Shown here: positions 22,501 to 33,657 of the stretch, piece by piece
How the letters are laid out: each line of letters starts with the position of its first letter
Numbering within the stretch: the stretch's first letter is position 1
NCBI GenBank assembly: GCA_015501585.1
Contig: JADNRY010000085.1
Location: forward strand, 1 to 64,000
Reading direction: 5' to 3'
Source of the DNA: Rhodocollybia butyracea
Lineage: Eukaryota > Basidiomycota > Agaricomycetes > Agaricales > Omphalotaceae
DNA: 64,000 nt
Notes under the pieces: generated by a model
What the model saw: only the letters and a program-made list of their open reading frames with translations
The model's database searches: none
What the model was told of the DNA's origin: nothing
Made by a program: the position numbers and the translations under genes

Positions 22501-25500
22501 GAAGGAAATTTCTCGGGGAGGATGAGATGTTTGAAGCTTATCGGTAACCGCGTTTCGGCGTGGAGCCAGCGGTCGGAGATGAGGGATATGTAGTAATTTG
22601 GTGGGACGGGAGAATCGAACATGGGGACTGTGAAGGTGACGGTGTGTTCGGTGTTGGAGTCATCTTGGGCATAGCGTTGAAGGAGGAGGAAGGTATCATG
22701 GTAGAGGATGATTTCGCCATCGACATCTTCAACAATGATCCAGAAGGTTTCGGCGCCTCCGTGGATTTTTTCATCCCAGCGAAAATCGGGGGTGATGGAG
22801 AGCTCAATGCGGAGGAGAGAACGGGTGATGGGTTGGACTTGGGCAGTGAGTCTGGAAGAAATTGGTTAGTTTCATTGGTGCAGAAACTTTCCAGTACACC
22901 TACTGAAGTTTCGGGAAACTGTGAACAAGTCGATGGACCAACCGACCAGCATTTTGGAGGTTGATAAGTTCACCTATCTCTGGGGGGCTCTGCAATGAAA
23001 TCAGTAAATGTAGCGTAGCATGGGACAGACCATTCACCAAATCAAAATATCGATACCAAGGAAACTGCTTGCCCTCTGCCTTTCTCACTACTTCCGCTGG
23101 AACACCTTTGAATTGTCGGAGAGGTGTCATTGAGCCCCACCTGCAAAATGTGTCAGTGACATGTTAAAGGAGGAAGAAGGTAGACTTGCATCCTCTTCTC
23201 AACCATCTTGCACAAATCCAAACAAGCCTTTGCAGGCACCGCCCAACCCCGTTTCAGACATATCTCAAACATTGCTCGGATGATCCTTACAAAGGTCAAA
23301 CGAATCAGCATATAATCAACCCAAAAATCAGGCAAGGCAAAGTTTACTCACCTCCCAGCACTCTGTTGCACATAAACCATATCCGCCACAAGTACAAACC
23401 CATCTAGTTTCAGATTACTTATATACGCCTGTAACAGCACGTTAATCTTGGCAGCTGGTTCTTCCACCGATTCTTTGACCGGGATGGGTACCCGCTCAAG
23501 CAGTTTTGCAAGCTCGATCTTTTCTTCTTGACGGACCTGACAATGAAGGGTGATCAGTGAACAGCGCAAGAAAGAATTGAATCCAACACTCACAGGAATC
23601 AACCTAAATTCCTCACTCCCCGCAAACACCCTACACAACTCCAGCATCCCCATCCCACTCCTCAAATGCTTGTTATACCCTTGCATCGAATTGTATGTCA
23701 CATAATAATGCGAGGCGATCTTTCCCAGCTCCGTGCTTTGGAACGCTCCTGTTGCCCTGTTATACTTGAGCAGTTGAGCTTTTTCGAGGAGTACAGCTGC
23801 GGTATGGATGATATCTGAACGTTTTTGGAGGAAAGTTGGGTCAGAGGGGTCGATGTAGTCGGCAGAGACAGAGTAAAGGGAGGGGTTCTTGAGCATGCGG
23901 ACATAGCTAGAAGCAAATCAATAACGAGGCAAAACAAAACAAAAAAGAAGAGACCCACAAATACGTATACCCCAACCACTCTACCCCCTCCTCTCTCCCT
24001 CTGACATTCCCCATCACAACCTCCGCATTTAGGGCATCCACTAACCTCCCCCCTCCAATCAACTGACTCTCGATCGGCAACTGCGCATTTATCAACGATA
24101 GGTAATACTGCAACTCTGAATGGTTCGTAATCACGATTCCCTCTCCGTATGTATCGTACTGGGGTCTCCCAGCTCTTCCAAGCATCTGGAGAGTATCCTG
24201 GGGTGAGAGCTCTATCCATTTCCCCTTGGAGGGATCGTAGATTTGGGTTCCCTTTATTATGACCGTGTGGGCGGGGAGGTTGACGCCCCATGCGAGAGTT
24301 GCAGTGCAGACTAGGACCATGAGGGAGCCATCGGCAAAGAGCTCTTCTACGAGTGCACGGTCTTCACGGGAGAGGCCAGCATGATGGATACCAATCCCAA
24401 ATGCGAGAAGGTCTCGCAGTACCGGATCTTTAACATTGGCAGATTCCTCGGTAAGAATCTCGCGCGTAGCACCATCAGGTTTGACAAATGTGGTGATGGT
24501 ATTTTGCTCTAGGGCGGTATCACGGATGTACCGTGCGGTTTTACCCGTTTCCTTTCGCGAGTGTACAAATACGAGTGTTTGATTCCGACGGGATGCTTGA
24601 TCGACGAGCTTTTCGTAGCAGACCTGGTTAGTGATTTGATAGCGTTTGATGGCTTTCTTCTCGGAGACGCCAATAAATTGTTGTTGGAGGCCGCAGGGAC
24701 GGTAGGACGAGTCAAAATGGAAAAGGCCGATGGAAGGGTCGACGTGAAGAAAGGAGGCGACGTCGGGAAAGTTGGGAAGGGTGGCGGAAAGACCAATCAA
24801 GCGAGTGTAATTGGTACCCCCGGAAGGCGACATGTCGCGGAGAGTACGAGAGACAATAGACTCGAGGACTGGACCACGTTCGTCGTGTAATAGATGGATT
24901 TCATCGATAATGATCAGTCGAACTACTCCCCCGGATAAGACACCTCCGCCACCTGCAGCACCGCCCTTCCGGGTAACGACATCCCATTTTTCAGGCGTGG
25001 TGACGATAATCTGAGTATCGCGGACCTGTTCTTTCGTCATCTGTGAGTCACCAGTCAGTTCACCAACGACGAGGCCGTACGGGGTATCAGGCCCAAGCCG
25101 AGATCTAAAATTGCCGACCATTTCCTGGACGAGAGCTTTCATAGGTGCAATGTATATTATTTTGAATTGGGAGAGAGCGGAAGGAGGAATGGAGAGTGAG
25201 CTTAATGATTCGGATTCACGCCACTTGGACAATTCGTTGAGGATGGTCAAGAGGGCAACGTTTGTCTGAAAAAAGATTAGTGAATTTTGTTTCTCGAAAA
25301 TATAACCTCACCTTTCCAGCTCCGGTAGGCGCACATAACAAGATCGGTTCATCCGTCCCAAAAGCAACGGGATAAACCTTGCTCTGAACACGATTCAGAT
25401 GCTTTACCGTGAATGCTGCACGAGTCCATTCTGGCATATCGGCGACCAGAACTAATTCACCTTGAGCAGGTTCAGGTCTAGCCTTTGGTGCAGGAACGTG

Positions 25501-26874
25501 AATTTCCTCGTATCCTTTTTTGGCGCGTTTAAAAGATCCTTCAGGAAGTTTGGTTTTCTTGTTGGACATAAGATGTGATCCTTGGGAAAATGCCATACTA
25601 GCGAGATCCAGTGTGCGCTTAGGCATCGGAGTAGAAGAGAGGGCTTGAGCTGGGGTTGACGGCTGGTCGACTTGCATAGCGTCAACGTCAGTGTCAACAG
25701 CCTTTGGGGCCTTTCTGTCGCCCGCAAGCTCTCTCAAAATCCAGCCAACAGCCTTTTCTCTCATGGCAACCTCGACATTAAGCCTGTCGTCTTTGTCACT
25801 ACGGACAAGTTTTGTGCACCAGACAATAACATCGCGGTTTTTGAGGAATTTAGTGGTGATGTGAAAAGACTGATAGTCGAAAAGCTCCATAAGTTGGTTT
25901 TCACAGTCGCGCAACGAAGATTCAGAGGCCAGGATGGAAAGTACAGAAGCAGCTTTGTCGGCAGCAGTGACTGGATCTGGATATACTTCTGATACTTGCC
26001 GCTGGACCCAGAACCCGTCGATGGAATGCGGGGACACAATGTCCTTATCAACTGCCTGAGTCTTGTGACCGCCAATTACAAGAGATTCGGAGTCGACGGC
26101 AGCGTCAGGCGGAGCCCCGTCGTCGTCAGCGTCGGCATCCTCGTTATCGTCATCGTCCGACTCGTCGTCGCGTACCTCAAACCCTTCTTCTTCTTCTTCT
26201 TCCTCGTCTTCCTCGTCAAAAACTACTGCAACACCAACTTCGTCATCAATTTCTGCATCTTTGCGTTTTTCATCATCTGGATCTCCCAGCTCTTCATCTT
26301 CCACATTCCAATCTGTAATCTTCTTTCCTAGGCCCACAAGTCTGTCAAATACATCACTGTTCACCCGTCCCAATACTTCTTCGACCTCCTTTTTCTTATC
26401 GAAATCCTTCATATTCTCATTCTTCAGCGTCTCGAGAACCGTATCTGCGGCAGAGCGCACAATATCTTGCGCTTGGCCACCGAGAAGTGAGTGTACTTCT
26501 GATAGAATTAACTCGTAGACTTGTCGGGTTTCTGTTGTACGTGGACGATATGTGAGGCCTTCGACGTCTTGTGTTGCTTCGATAATGTCGGCGTAGCCAA
26601 ATGCACCAACACCTGGTTCACTTCGCTTTGGTTTTTCTTCTCCGCTCTCTTTCGCCTGTGCCTTTTTCTTCTTCTTTTCCATCTCCGGCACACTGCGAAC
26701 AACACGTGAACCCATGTCTTTCACGTCGATACGCCCAGCGAGAGATGTTGGTGCGCCATCGGGTTCCTTGTCTCGTCGAGGCAGTGCGGACCGGTCAGCA
26801 GTGAGCACAAGCGACGAGATGGCCCCATAGTTGTATTGTGACAAGTCGGGTTTTTTCGATGGGTTGTTCGACAT
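19551..26874 (-). CDS. BRR2: Brr2, U5 snRNP RNA helicase of the spliceosome
   Basis: Brr2 unwinds the U4/U6 duplex to activate the spliceosome. The start at 26874 gives [21 protein letters not shown], the typical N-terminus. The N-terminal region follows, with an Asp/Glu-rich stretch around 26130-26240. The first Ski2-like cassette has CAPTGAGK (intron after GK), [47 protein letters not shown] and [13 protein letters not shown] Sec63-type unit comes next. The second cassette has [20 protein letters not shown], the non-canonical motif [12 protein letters not shown], and MMGRACRP. A second Sec63/FN3 unit ends in an acidic tail ([16 protein letters not shown]), stop at 19551. Around 20 or more short introns. 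The degenerate second cassette is normal for Brr2, where it is regulatory. Estimated length is about 2,100 residues or more. Confidence 0.96.
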
Positions 26875-27294
26875 ACTGGTCGAATGCAGAACAAAGTTTT
26901 CAGCTTTCGGGACCGCTGACTAATGTCAATAGACGCGCGCTAACAACCTTACAAATCCTCCTGGGCCTTCCTAGTGCAGGCTCACAGTAAGTCTTCTCAG
27001 TTCACTTACTGCGTGTCTGCACAGAATCAGGAGGCTGCGTCAGTATTGGCAACTTAGCCTTGTACTTCGCGGTAAACGAGGATCGTCAGCAAAGTTTTCA
27101 TCTTTCATACAGTACTCCTTGTAAAGGTTTACACATAAGCTGCGATTGGAAGAAGCGTCCACTCACTATTTTGCGAAGTTGGAAAAGATCTCCGGTTCAG
27201 TAATACAGTAGTAGCGCTTAGTACAAGACACAGGATACATAACATAAAAAACGTTACATAAAAAACCTGGCAAAAGGTTCCCTAGACAAAAGAC
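26875..27294. other. BRR2 promoter and YTA7 3' flank
   Basis: About 420 bp between two minus-strand genes. Several short open frames but no recognisable feature. Confidence 0.4.
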
Positions 27295-30200
27295 CTAATC
27301 ATCCAAATCCTCCTCTGCCTCACCCTCACCCTTCCCCACCTCCGCCACAAAATCGCTCACCAGATCCTGCAACTCCCGAAGTAAACCATCCCGATCCCAC
27401 TCTCCTCTCCTCCTCCAAACACACCCCAAACATGCCGCACGGAGTTGTTCGAGTTGTTCAATATTCAACCCAGACGTGGTCTCCCGTAGACTGGCGTGAA
27501 GCTGGTCGACGAGGAGTTGGGAGACGTGAAAATCTGGGAGGGGGGTAGGGGTACGAGGTACAGGGACAGGTGAAGGAGCTTTTGCAGGGGGTTTGAGGAT
27601 CGACGGGAGGGGAGAAACGCTGTTCCGCTTTGAGCCAGGAGCAGCTAAAAAAGGATTGTCGTCGTCCCCAAGAACGGGGCCTGGACCCGTACGAGGTACT
27701 GGTGTAGGTGAAGGTCGCGCCGAAGAGCCATGCTCCTCTGTAGGGATGGGATTGAGAAGCATCGCCACGCCCCCGTTTCGACTCGGTGTAGACGCAGACG
27801 GAGGTCGGTCCACAACCATGTCACTTTCCCGATCCAACAACGGGGTAGGCTGTTGGGGGTGTTGATATTCTTGCTGTCGATATGACTGCGGCGGCTGTTG
27901 GAATGGGGACTGGGGGAACGGTGCCGCATATTGAGGCTGCGGCTGAAATGGCGCGTCTTGGAACGGCAGTTGTTGAGAAAACAACGAAGGGTAAGGCTGC
28001 TGTGGCTGCACATACGTCTGCGGGAAAGGCGGTTGTCGTTGGAACGGTTCCTGGTTGTACAGCCCATCAGGATACGAACCAGAAGTAAATGGCTGCGGAA
28101 AAGGTGACTGAGACTGATGGAACGGTGGCTGGTGATATGACGAGTTTGGAGCCTGAAATCCGTTCATCATCGATCCTTGCATCGGATCCATCGATGCAAA
28201 CCTTACCCCACCTTCAGACTCACTCCGCGGAGGAGTAGTGATATCCAACGGATCCCGATCTAAACTCTCGTCCAACAACCTCGACCGCTTCACATCGACA
28301 CCACTAACATCACCCTCTCTTTGCCGCTTCAGCCTCCGTTCAAGGGCTACAGGATCTGTAATCTGGATCTCTGGGCCCATACCATTGTTCCTCGCACTCC
28401 TACGAGTACCATTCGTAACTCCGTTCACCATGGGCACATTAAGGTCTACTTCCTTTTCTTTCCCCTTTTCCTTTGCCTTTTCTTCTGCCCTCTTTGCCTT
28501 CCACTCTTCCCTCCTCTTCTTCTCCCTCACCGACATCCTTTCACACTCTCTGCGAAAACCTAGATCGAAATCCGCCAAGCTAACTTCAGTGGCGGTAAGC
28601 TAGTAAAATGTTAGACCAAGGGATCCCAATATCAGGACAAAACTTACCATCGCCTGAGCTTTATAATGCCTATCCGGATCCACATGCGAATACATTGCTG
28701 CATTATGCACAATCTTACGCACATCATCGAGGAACTCGTTTGGTGTGAGGTATCGGTCCTTGTACAAGCACTCATGCATCTTTTCGAGGTCCATGTCGTA
28801 GAGGGCTGGTTGACGTTGGTGAAATTCAGGTGAAGGAGCAGCAGTGGGGACGGAAGTGGGAGCGGGAGCAGGTAAAGGATGCGAATCGAAAGCAAGATGA
28901 GATTGCGTTCCGGAGGTTCCAGCGATCGGGACGTCCATTCCAACGCCGATAACATTGACACCATATTCATAACCGTTTACGAGAGGCTGCTGTGAAGACA
29001 GCATTTGCGTCTCTTGAACAATATCCATAGCCCCGTCAGAGCCGATCTGAATCGCGTTAACCATGGCCTGTGGCAGCACAGTGCCACCCTCAGGAGCTGG
29101 TGCTGCAGCCGGATCGAAATCGAGGAAATTGAACTCTTCCTTGTATTCATCCTAAAAGAAACTCAGAAAAACGATTCTGCATCAAAGGGCAACACCCACC
29201 CGAGCACTCTTCCCAAACCTCTTAAATTTTCTCTTCAATTCTCCCACGATTGGCCCCAAGCGATACTTCAATACCATCATCGTCTTTCTGTCACTTTCTT
29301 CCAAAGCTGCCATTTCCTTTTCCGTTGGTTTCCTCGGTTCGACGGGTGGTCCAAGAGGTAACTGTTCCAAAACCCTCTTTCGTCTCCCTTCGTGTCCCGA
29401 GGGTGCGAAGCGGTTAGGTGGACGTTTCACGTCCTCTAGGAGAGGTTCAAAGAACATCGCGCGTTGAGCAGAGGTAGGAGGAGTGATTTCAACGCGATTG
29501 GAAGGGGTAAAGCCAAACCAGGATTTGACATCTCTTGGGAGTGCATTAAAATTCCCAGTCATACCGCTGCCTTCGACAACGCCTAGTAAGAGTACGGGAT
29601 CCGTTGGAGAGAGTGTGTCGAGCATGGCACGTACTGTAGCACGCGCGGTTTCCGAAAGCGCCGCACACCACCCAATCAGCGAGGGTATGTATATAATCGA
29701 AGGCGAGTGCCGTTTGGCTTCGGTAAGAAGCTGGACAAGAGCAGCTTCAGGAGTCTTTAAAAAAGTCAGCGCGAGAACAGGACTACGAGACTGGCACCCA
29801 CCCTTGTACTATCGCCTAACAAGACACCCAACTCCAAGCTCTGGACGTGATAGCCTTCCAAATGATGCAGAAGTGCCGCTGCGACATAGGCTTGACCCAT
29901 CCCAAGTTGACCGTGTAGCAGGAGGCGGGGGCGGTTGATTAAAAGAGTTTGGAGAGCTGTTGAAGGGTTAGTTGTTATTGGCGGCTTGAAAGACCCACTT
30001 ACAATGAATCGCCTCTTCTCCACCTTCTGTATCAAACTCTGGATCCTCATACTCTGCCTCCTCCAACGCCGTCAGCTTTTTTTCCACAGGTAAGACCTTG
30101 CCCAAGGTCTCCTTTGCCCTTACTAGCGCCTCTCCAAGTAGTGGGTGGAACTGGGTTGGGAGGGGAGAGGCAGCGGAGGTGGAGGAGCGTGCGGACGAAG

Positions 30201-32251
30201 GGATTAACTCTATGAAAGACACAGGTTAGTTGAATAAGAAAAGGGAAGATAGATGGTTCAGGGCCGGACGCCAGTCGCTGTGATACGCACTCTTTATACT
30301 AATCATGAAATCCTTCAATCTCACTGTAATCTCTTCTGGTTTGAGTAACAGGCGGTCCGTAGACTTGTAGATTTGCGGGTATTTGCGTTGAATGGCGTTG
30401 AGGGCAGCTTCAGTGCACAAGGCCTAGGGGTCATCAGCATATAGTCTTGATGCTAGGCATCGTACTCACCCTCAAATCCGCACCTCCATATCCCTTTGTG
30501 AGCTTTGCGAGGTTTCTGAGACGTTCCTTTGCTTTTTCATCGTCGGCGGCGAATGCCGCGTCATTTGTCCCGCTCGATCCCCACCCCTTCCATCCCTTTG
30601 TCATAATCCCAAGTATCCTCTCCCTTGCGTCGACATTAGGTAGCCCAAAATAAAATTCCCTATCAAACCTGCCTGGCCTTCTCAACGCAGGATCTACCGC
30701 GTCAACGCGGTTAGTCGCTCCAATAACAACAACCTGACCTCTGCCATCCATTCCATCCATGAGTGCCAGCAACGTGCTGACTATGGACGCATGAATCTGA
30801 TCTTGTTTGGCAGAGCGTACAGGAGCAAGTCCATCGATTTCATCGAAAAAGATGATGGAAGGCTGGGAAGCACGGGCTTCTTCAAAAAGTAAACGAAGCT
30901 GGCGCTCAGCTTCTCCGACCCATTTCGACAAGGCATCTGCGCCTTTTCGCATGAAGAATGTGACAGGCCGACCTGAAGGGCCTGGAGATCTACAGGATGT
31001 AGCAAGGGCTCGTGCGAGGAGTGTTTTACCTGTTCCTGGTGGGCCATGGAAGAGTACTCCACGGGGAGGAGTAATGTTAAATTGCTGAAAGACTTCAGGA
31101 TAGAGCAGGGGAAGAAGAGTCATTTCCTTGAGAGAGTTTATGTGATCATCCAAACCGCCCACTTCGTCGAAAGTGACGTTGACGTTTACACCAAGAGGGT
31201 CTGCGTCTGCGAGGGCTACCGGAGTTGTTAGTAAAGGTATAGCGAAAGAAAAAAAATATCTACTTGAATCGCCAATCTTTCCCAAATTCGACGGTGTTCC
31301 TGCTGCCGCCAAATCTCCACCGAGTAATCCACCTCCTGCTCCCAATGCTCCGAATTTCCTAGGAGTTCTTGTCGGGACATCCGAATCCGAGTCTGCTGGT
31401 AAACCCATCCATTTGCCAAGTTCTGCACCAGATGCGCTCCATCCAAGACCTTTTTTCCGAACTGCGAAAGTGCGCTGATTCTTTGGAGGTTTCTGCGGTG
31501 GCCTCTGCATTTCTTCGAGCGGCGGTGGAATTGCGTAATTAATCTTTTGGCGTTGACGGAGTAGATATGGTTTTCCATCTGTGCCAGAATCCTCTTGTTC
31601 TTGCTCTTGTTCTGGCTCTGGTTCTGGATGGATGTCCAAGTCGTCCGTTCCTGCGTCGTCTGCGTCCGAAGCTTCTGCGTCGTGTGGACTGGATGAGCCA
31701 GGGTTATAGTCGTCTTCTTTCGGAGGCGCGCGAGATCGTGTTCTTGGGCCAGAACGAGTGCGTAGTACTGGTTTCGTACGAGTGATTCTCGACCTAGTTC
31801 GTGGCCCTAGTTCTTCTTCTTCGTCCTCGTCGTCTGCCCCATCGTCGTCGATAAATCCATCCAGATTGCGTTTACTACGCGTAGATCTCCTCAATTCCTG
31901 TGACCCTTCAGCTGACCGCGTGGTTCGTCTGGTCCGTATTGGATCTGGCTCTCCTTCTGGCTCTCCTTCTGGCTCTCCTTCTGCATCTTCATCTTCACTT
32001 TCCACATAATTCTTCTTCGTATATGTTCTTCCCCTTGTCGATTTAACCCTCACAAGCTCTTCTTCTTCTTCTTCTTCCTCTGGTGCTTCTTCCACCACAC
32101 TCTTTTCACTCTGATGATACTCGGACCCAGACATGTCGGAGCCTCGTCGACGAGACGAGCGACGAAGGCCATAGCTGGGTGGAGAATGTGCCATTCCAGG
32201 AAGTTTAATCGTAAGAGGCTGGTCGTCTTTTGCGTGGCCACGAAGATTCAT
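27295..32251 (-). CDS. YTA7: Yta7/ATAD2-type AAA ATPase with bromodomain
   Basis: Yta7 binds chromatin and lowers histone H3-H4 density at transcribed genes. The start at 32251 gives MNLRGHAKDDQPLTIKLPGM. A long acidic, Ser/Arg-rich N-terminal region follows. The first AAA module has Walker A FHGPPGTGKTLLARALA, Walker B SIIFFDEIDGLAP, sensor-1 VVVIGATNRVDAVD and arginine fingers RRPGRFDREFYF. The second AAA module is degenerate (LLLHGQLGMGQAYVAAALL, no GKT), as usual in this family. A bromodomain-like segment lies near 28660-28800 (DLEKMHECLYKDRYLTPNEF then DVRKIVHNAAMYSH). The C-terminal part is Gln/Pro-rich and ends EAEEDLDD, stop at 27295. About eight introns, most in the middle third. Length of roughly 1,500 residues fits the family. 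Confidence 0.94.
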
Positions 32252-33568
32252 AGTCCGGAAGAATTCTTTGTTTGTTTGCGACCGACTTGATCATTCCCAC
32301 GATCTCATTGGTCACTCAACACGCGTCATCCATCTTACTTTCTCCTCCTCATCGTACCTCCCTTCAAACCAACTGTCTTCATCGACGGTAGAGCAACACG
32401 TAGTATCCACCAGCCAACTAACCCACTCAACCCGCCTTTTCGAAATTCCCAGTAAATTCAAAACGAAAAAATCACAAGAATTGCGGTTCATCCTGGAAAA
32501 CATTGGAGAAGATGGAAGATGCAGAGTAAGAGGCGAAACGTCCTGTTATTGGAGGATTCGACTTTGGACACCCAAGTCGATGTGATTCGTGACGCCGTGA
32601 TGTGATGACGAGGCTGTGCACAGCGTCAAGTAAGTAACCTAAGTAGTATATTTTTGCAAAGTTGCAGCAACAGCGACACCTCGATTTCGGCAGACGCTGT
32701 TAGGCAACCTCGTCGGTGAATGAAGAGCGCAACAGGTCAAAGCGGACTGAAAGCGATAAGATTAGATTGCAACTATAACTATTATACTAAGCGCTTAGTA
32801 TACAACCGGCACAACTACTTCTCCTCACGATGAGCTGGTAGGAGCTGGTGTCTCTTACATACTTTGTGATGTTGCTAATGGAAGTTATTGCCCGATACTA
32901 TTCCTGAAATAGTGATGCTCTAGAGAACGACTCTGGCTTTTACACCAGTTTGTAATGAGACTCTTCGAAGAACAGTTCCTGATTATATACAACATTCTTC
33001 AATCGGTTATCTTGTAAAGTCCTCTCAAAACCTGAAGCTTTGAAGACGCTTGAGCATAGTCTCCGCTGCAAGCAACACCAGCAGTATTGGCTGAGGCATC
33101 TCAAAACGAACTGCTTTGATCTGACTTTGATAGGCTTTGATACATATCTCATGGGGGAAACAAAAGACAGTTCCAATTCCCTCTTTAACTCTGTTCAAGG
33201 GCAGTGCAAACAAGTGACGCGGTCCATGCTTTTGGTCAAGGTGACAAGATGCTATCAACCAACTATCAACAGCATCTGACTTTAGATGCCTGGTATATGT
33301 CCGAAATCCTTCCATTAGCCTATTGGATTGAAGACTCTTCGCTCTAGTGACAATGAATTTTTGCTTGCTTTGCAACTGCATTATTGTATCCTTTGATACG
33401 TAGCACGCAACATACTGTTCCTTCTTTCTGATGCCGTGAAGACAGGCTTCGCTTTCGGGCTTGCCTTCAAGGTACAATTTACATAACAGATAAGTAAGCA
33501 CACGTACATGATAAGGAGGAGCACAGAGATAACTAACAGCCCTGAATTCTTTCTCGCCTCCTACCACA
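32252..33568. other. Intergenic region between YTA7 and the NCS1 permease
   Basis: 32252-32600 is the likely YTA7 promoter side and is divergent from the permease. 32600-33024 shows nothing clear. 33025-33568 is covered on the minus strand by a 210-codon open frame listed separately as doubtful. Confidence 0.4.
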
Positions 33569-33657
33569 ATGGTCGCAAGCTGGATGAAGCCCTCTGCTTG
33601 GGCTTTGGAGCCTGAAGAGTCTAATTTCGCACCTACTACCTCACGATGGAGCAACAA
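33025..33657 (-). CDS. Doubtful open frame, antisense to the permease 5' end
   Basis: An uninterrupted frame of about 210 codons ends at 33025 (...LLAAETMLKRLQSFRF). It opens right after a stop codon with TTG and not ATG; the first ATG codons come well inside. Its first 89 bases overlap the first exon of the permease on the other strand. The composition is protein-like (basic, few low-complexity runs) but I recognise no domain. It may be a chance frame or the relic of a gene. Confidence 0.2.
   Translation of the reverse strand: MLLHREVVGAKLDSSGSKAQAEGFIQLATIVVGGEKEFRAVSYLCAPPYHVRVLTYLLCKLYLEGKPESEACLHGIRKKEQYVACYVSKDTIMQLQSKQKFIVTRAKSLQSNRLMEGFRTYTRHLKSDAVDSWLIASCHLDQKHGPRHLFALPLNRVKEGIGTVFCFPHEICIKAYQSQIKAVRFEMPQPILLVLLAAETMLKRLQSFRF

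Noticed and set aside
22560..22964. Plus-strand frame inside BRR2
   Set aside because: It is antisense to well-conserved helicase exons and has no independent similarity.
27593..28107. Plus-strand and alternative minus frames inside YTA7
   Set aside because: They overlap the Gln/Pro-rich part of YTA7 in the wrong frame; the YTA7 frame is continuous from the bromodomain to the stop.
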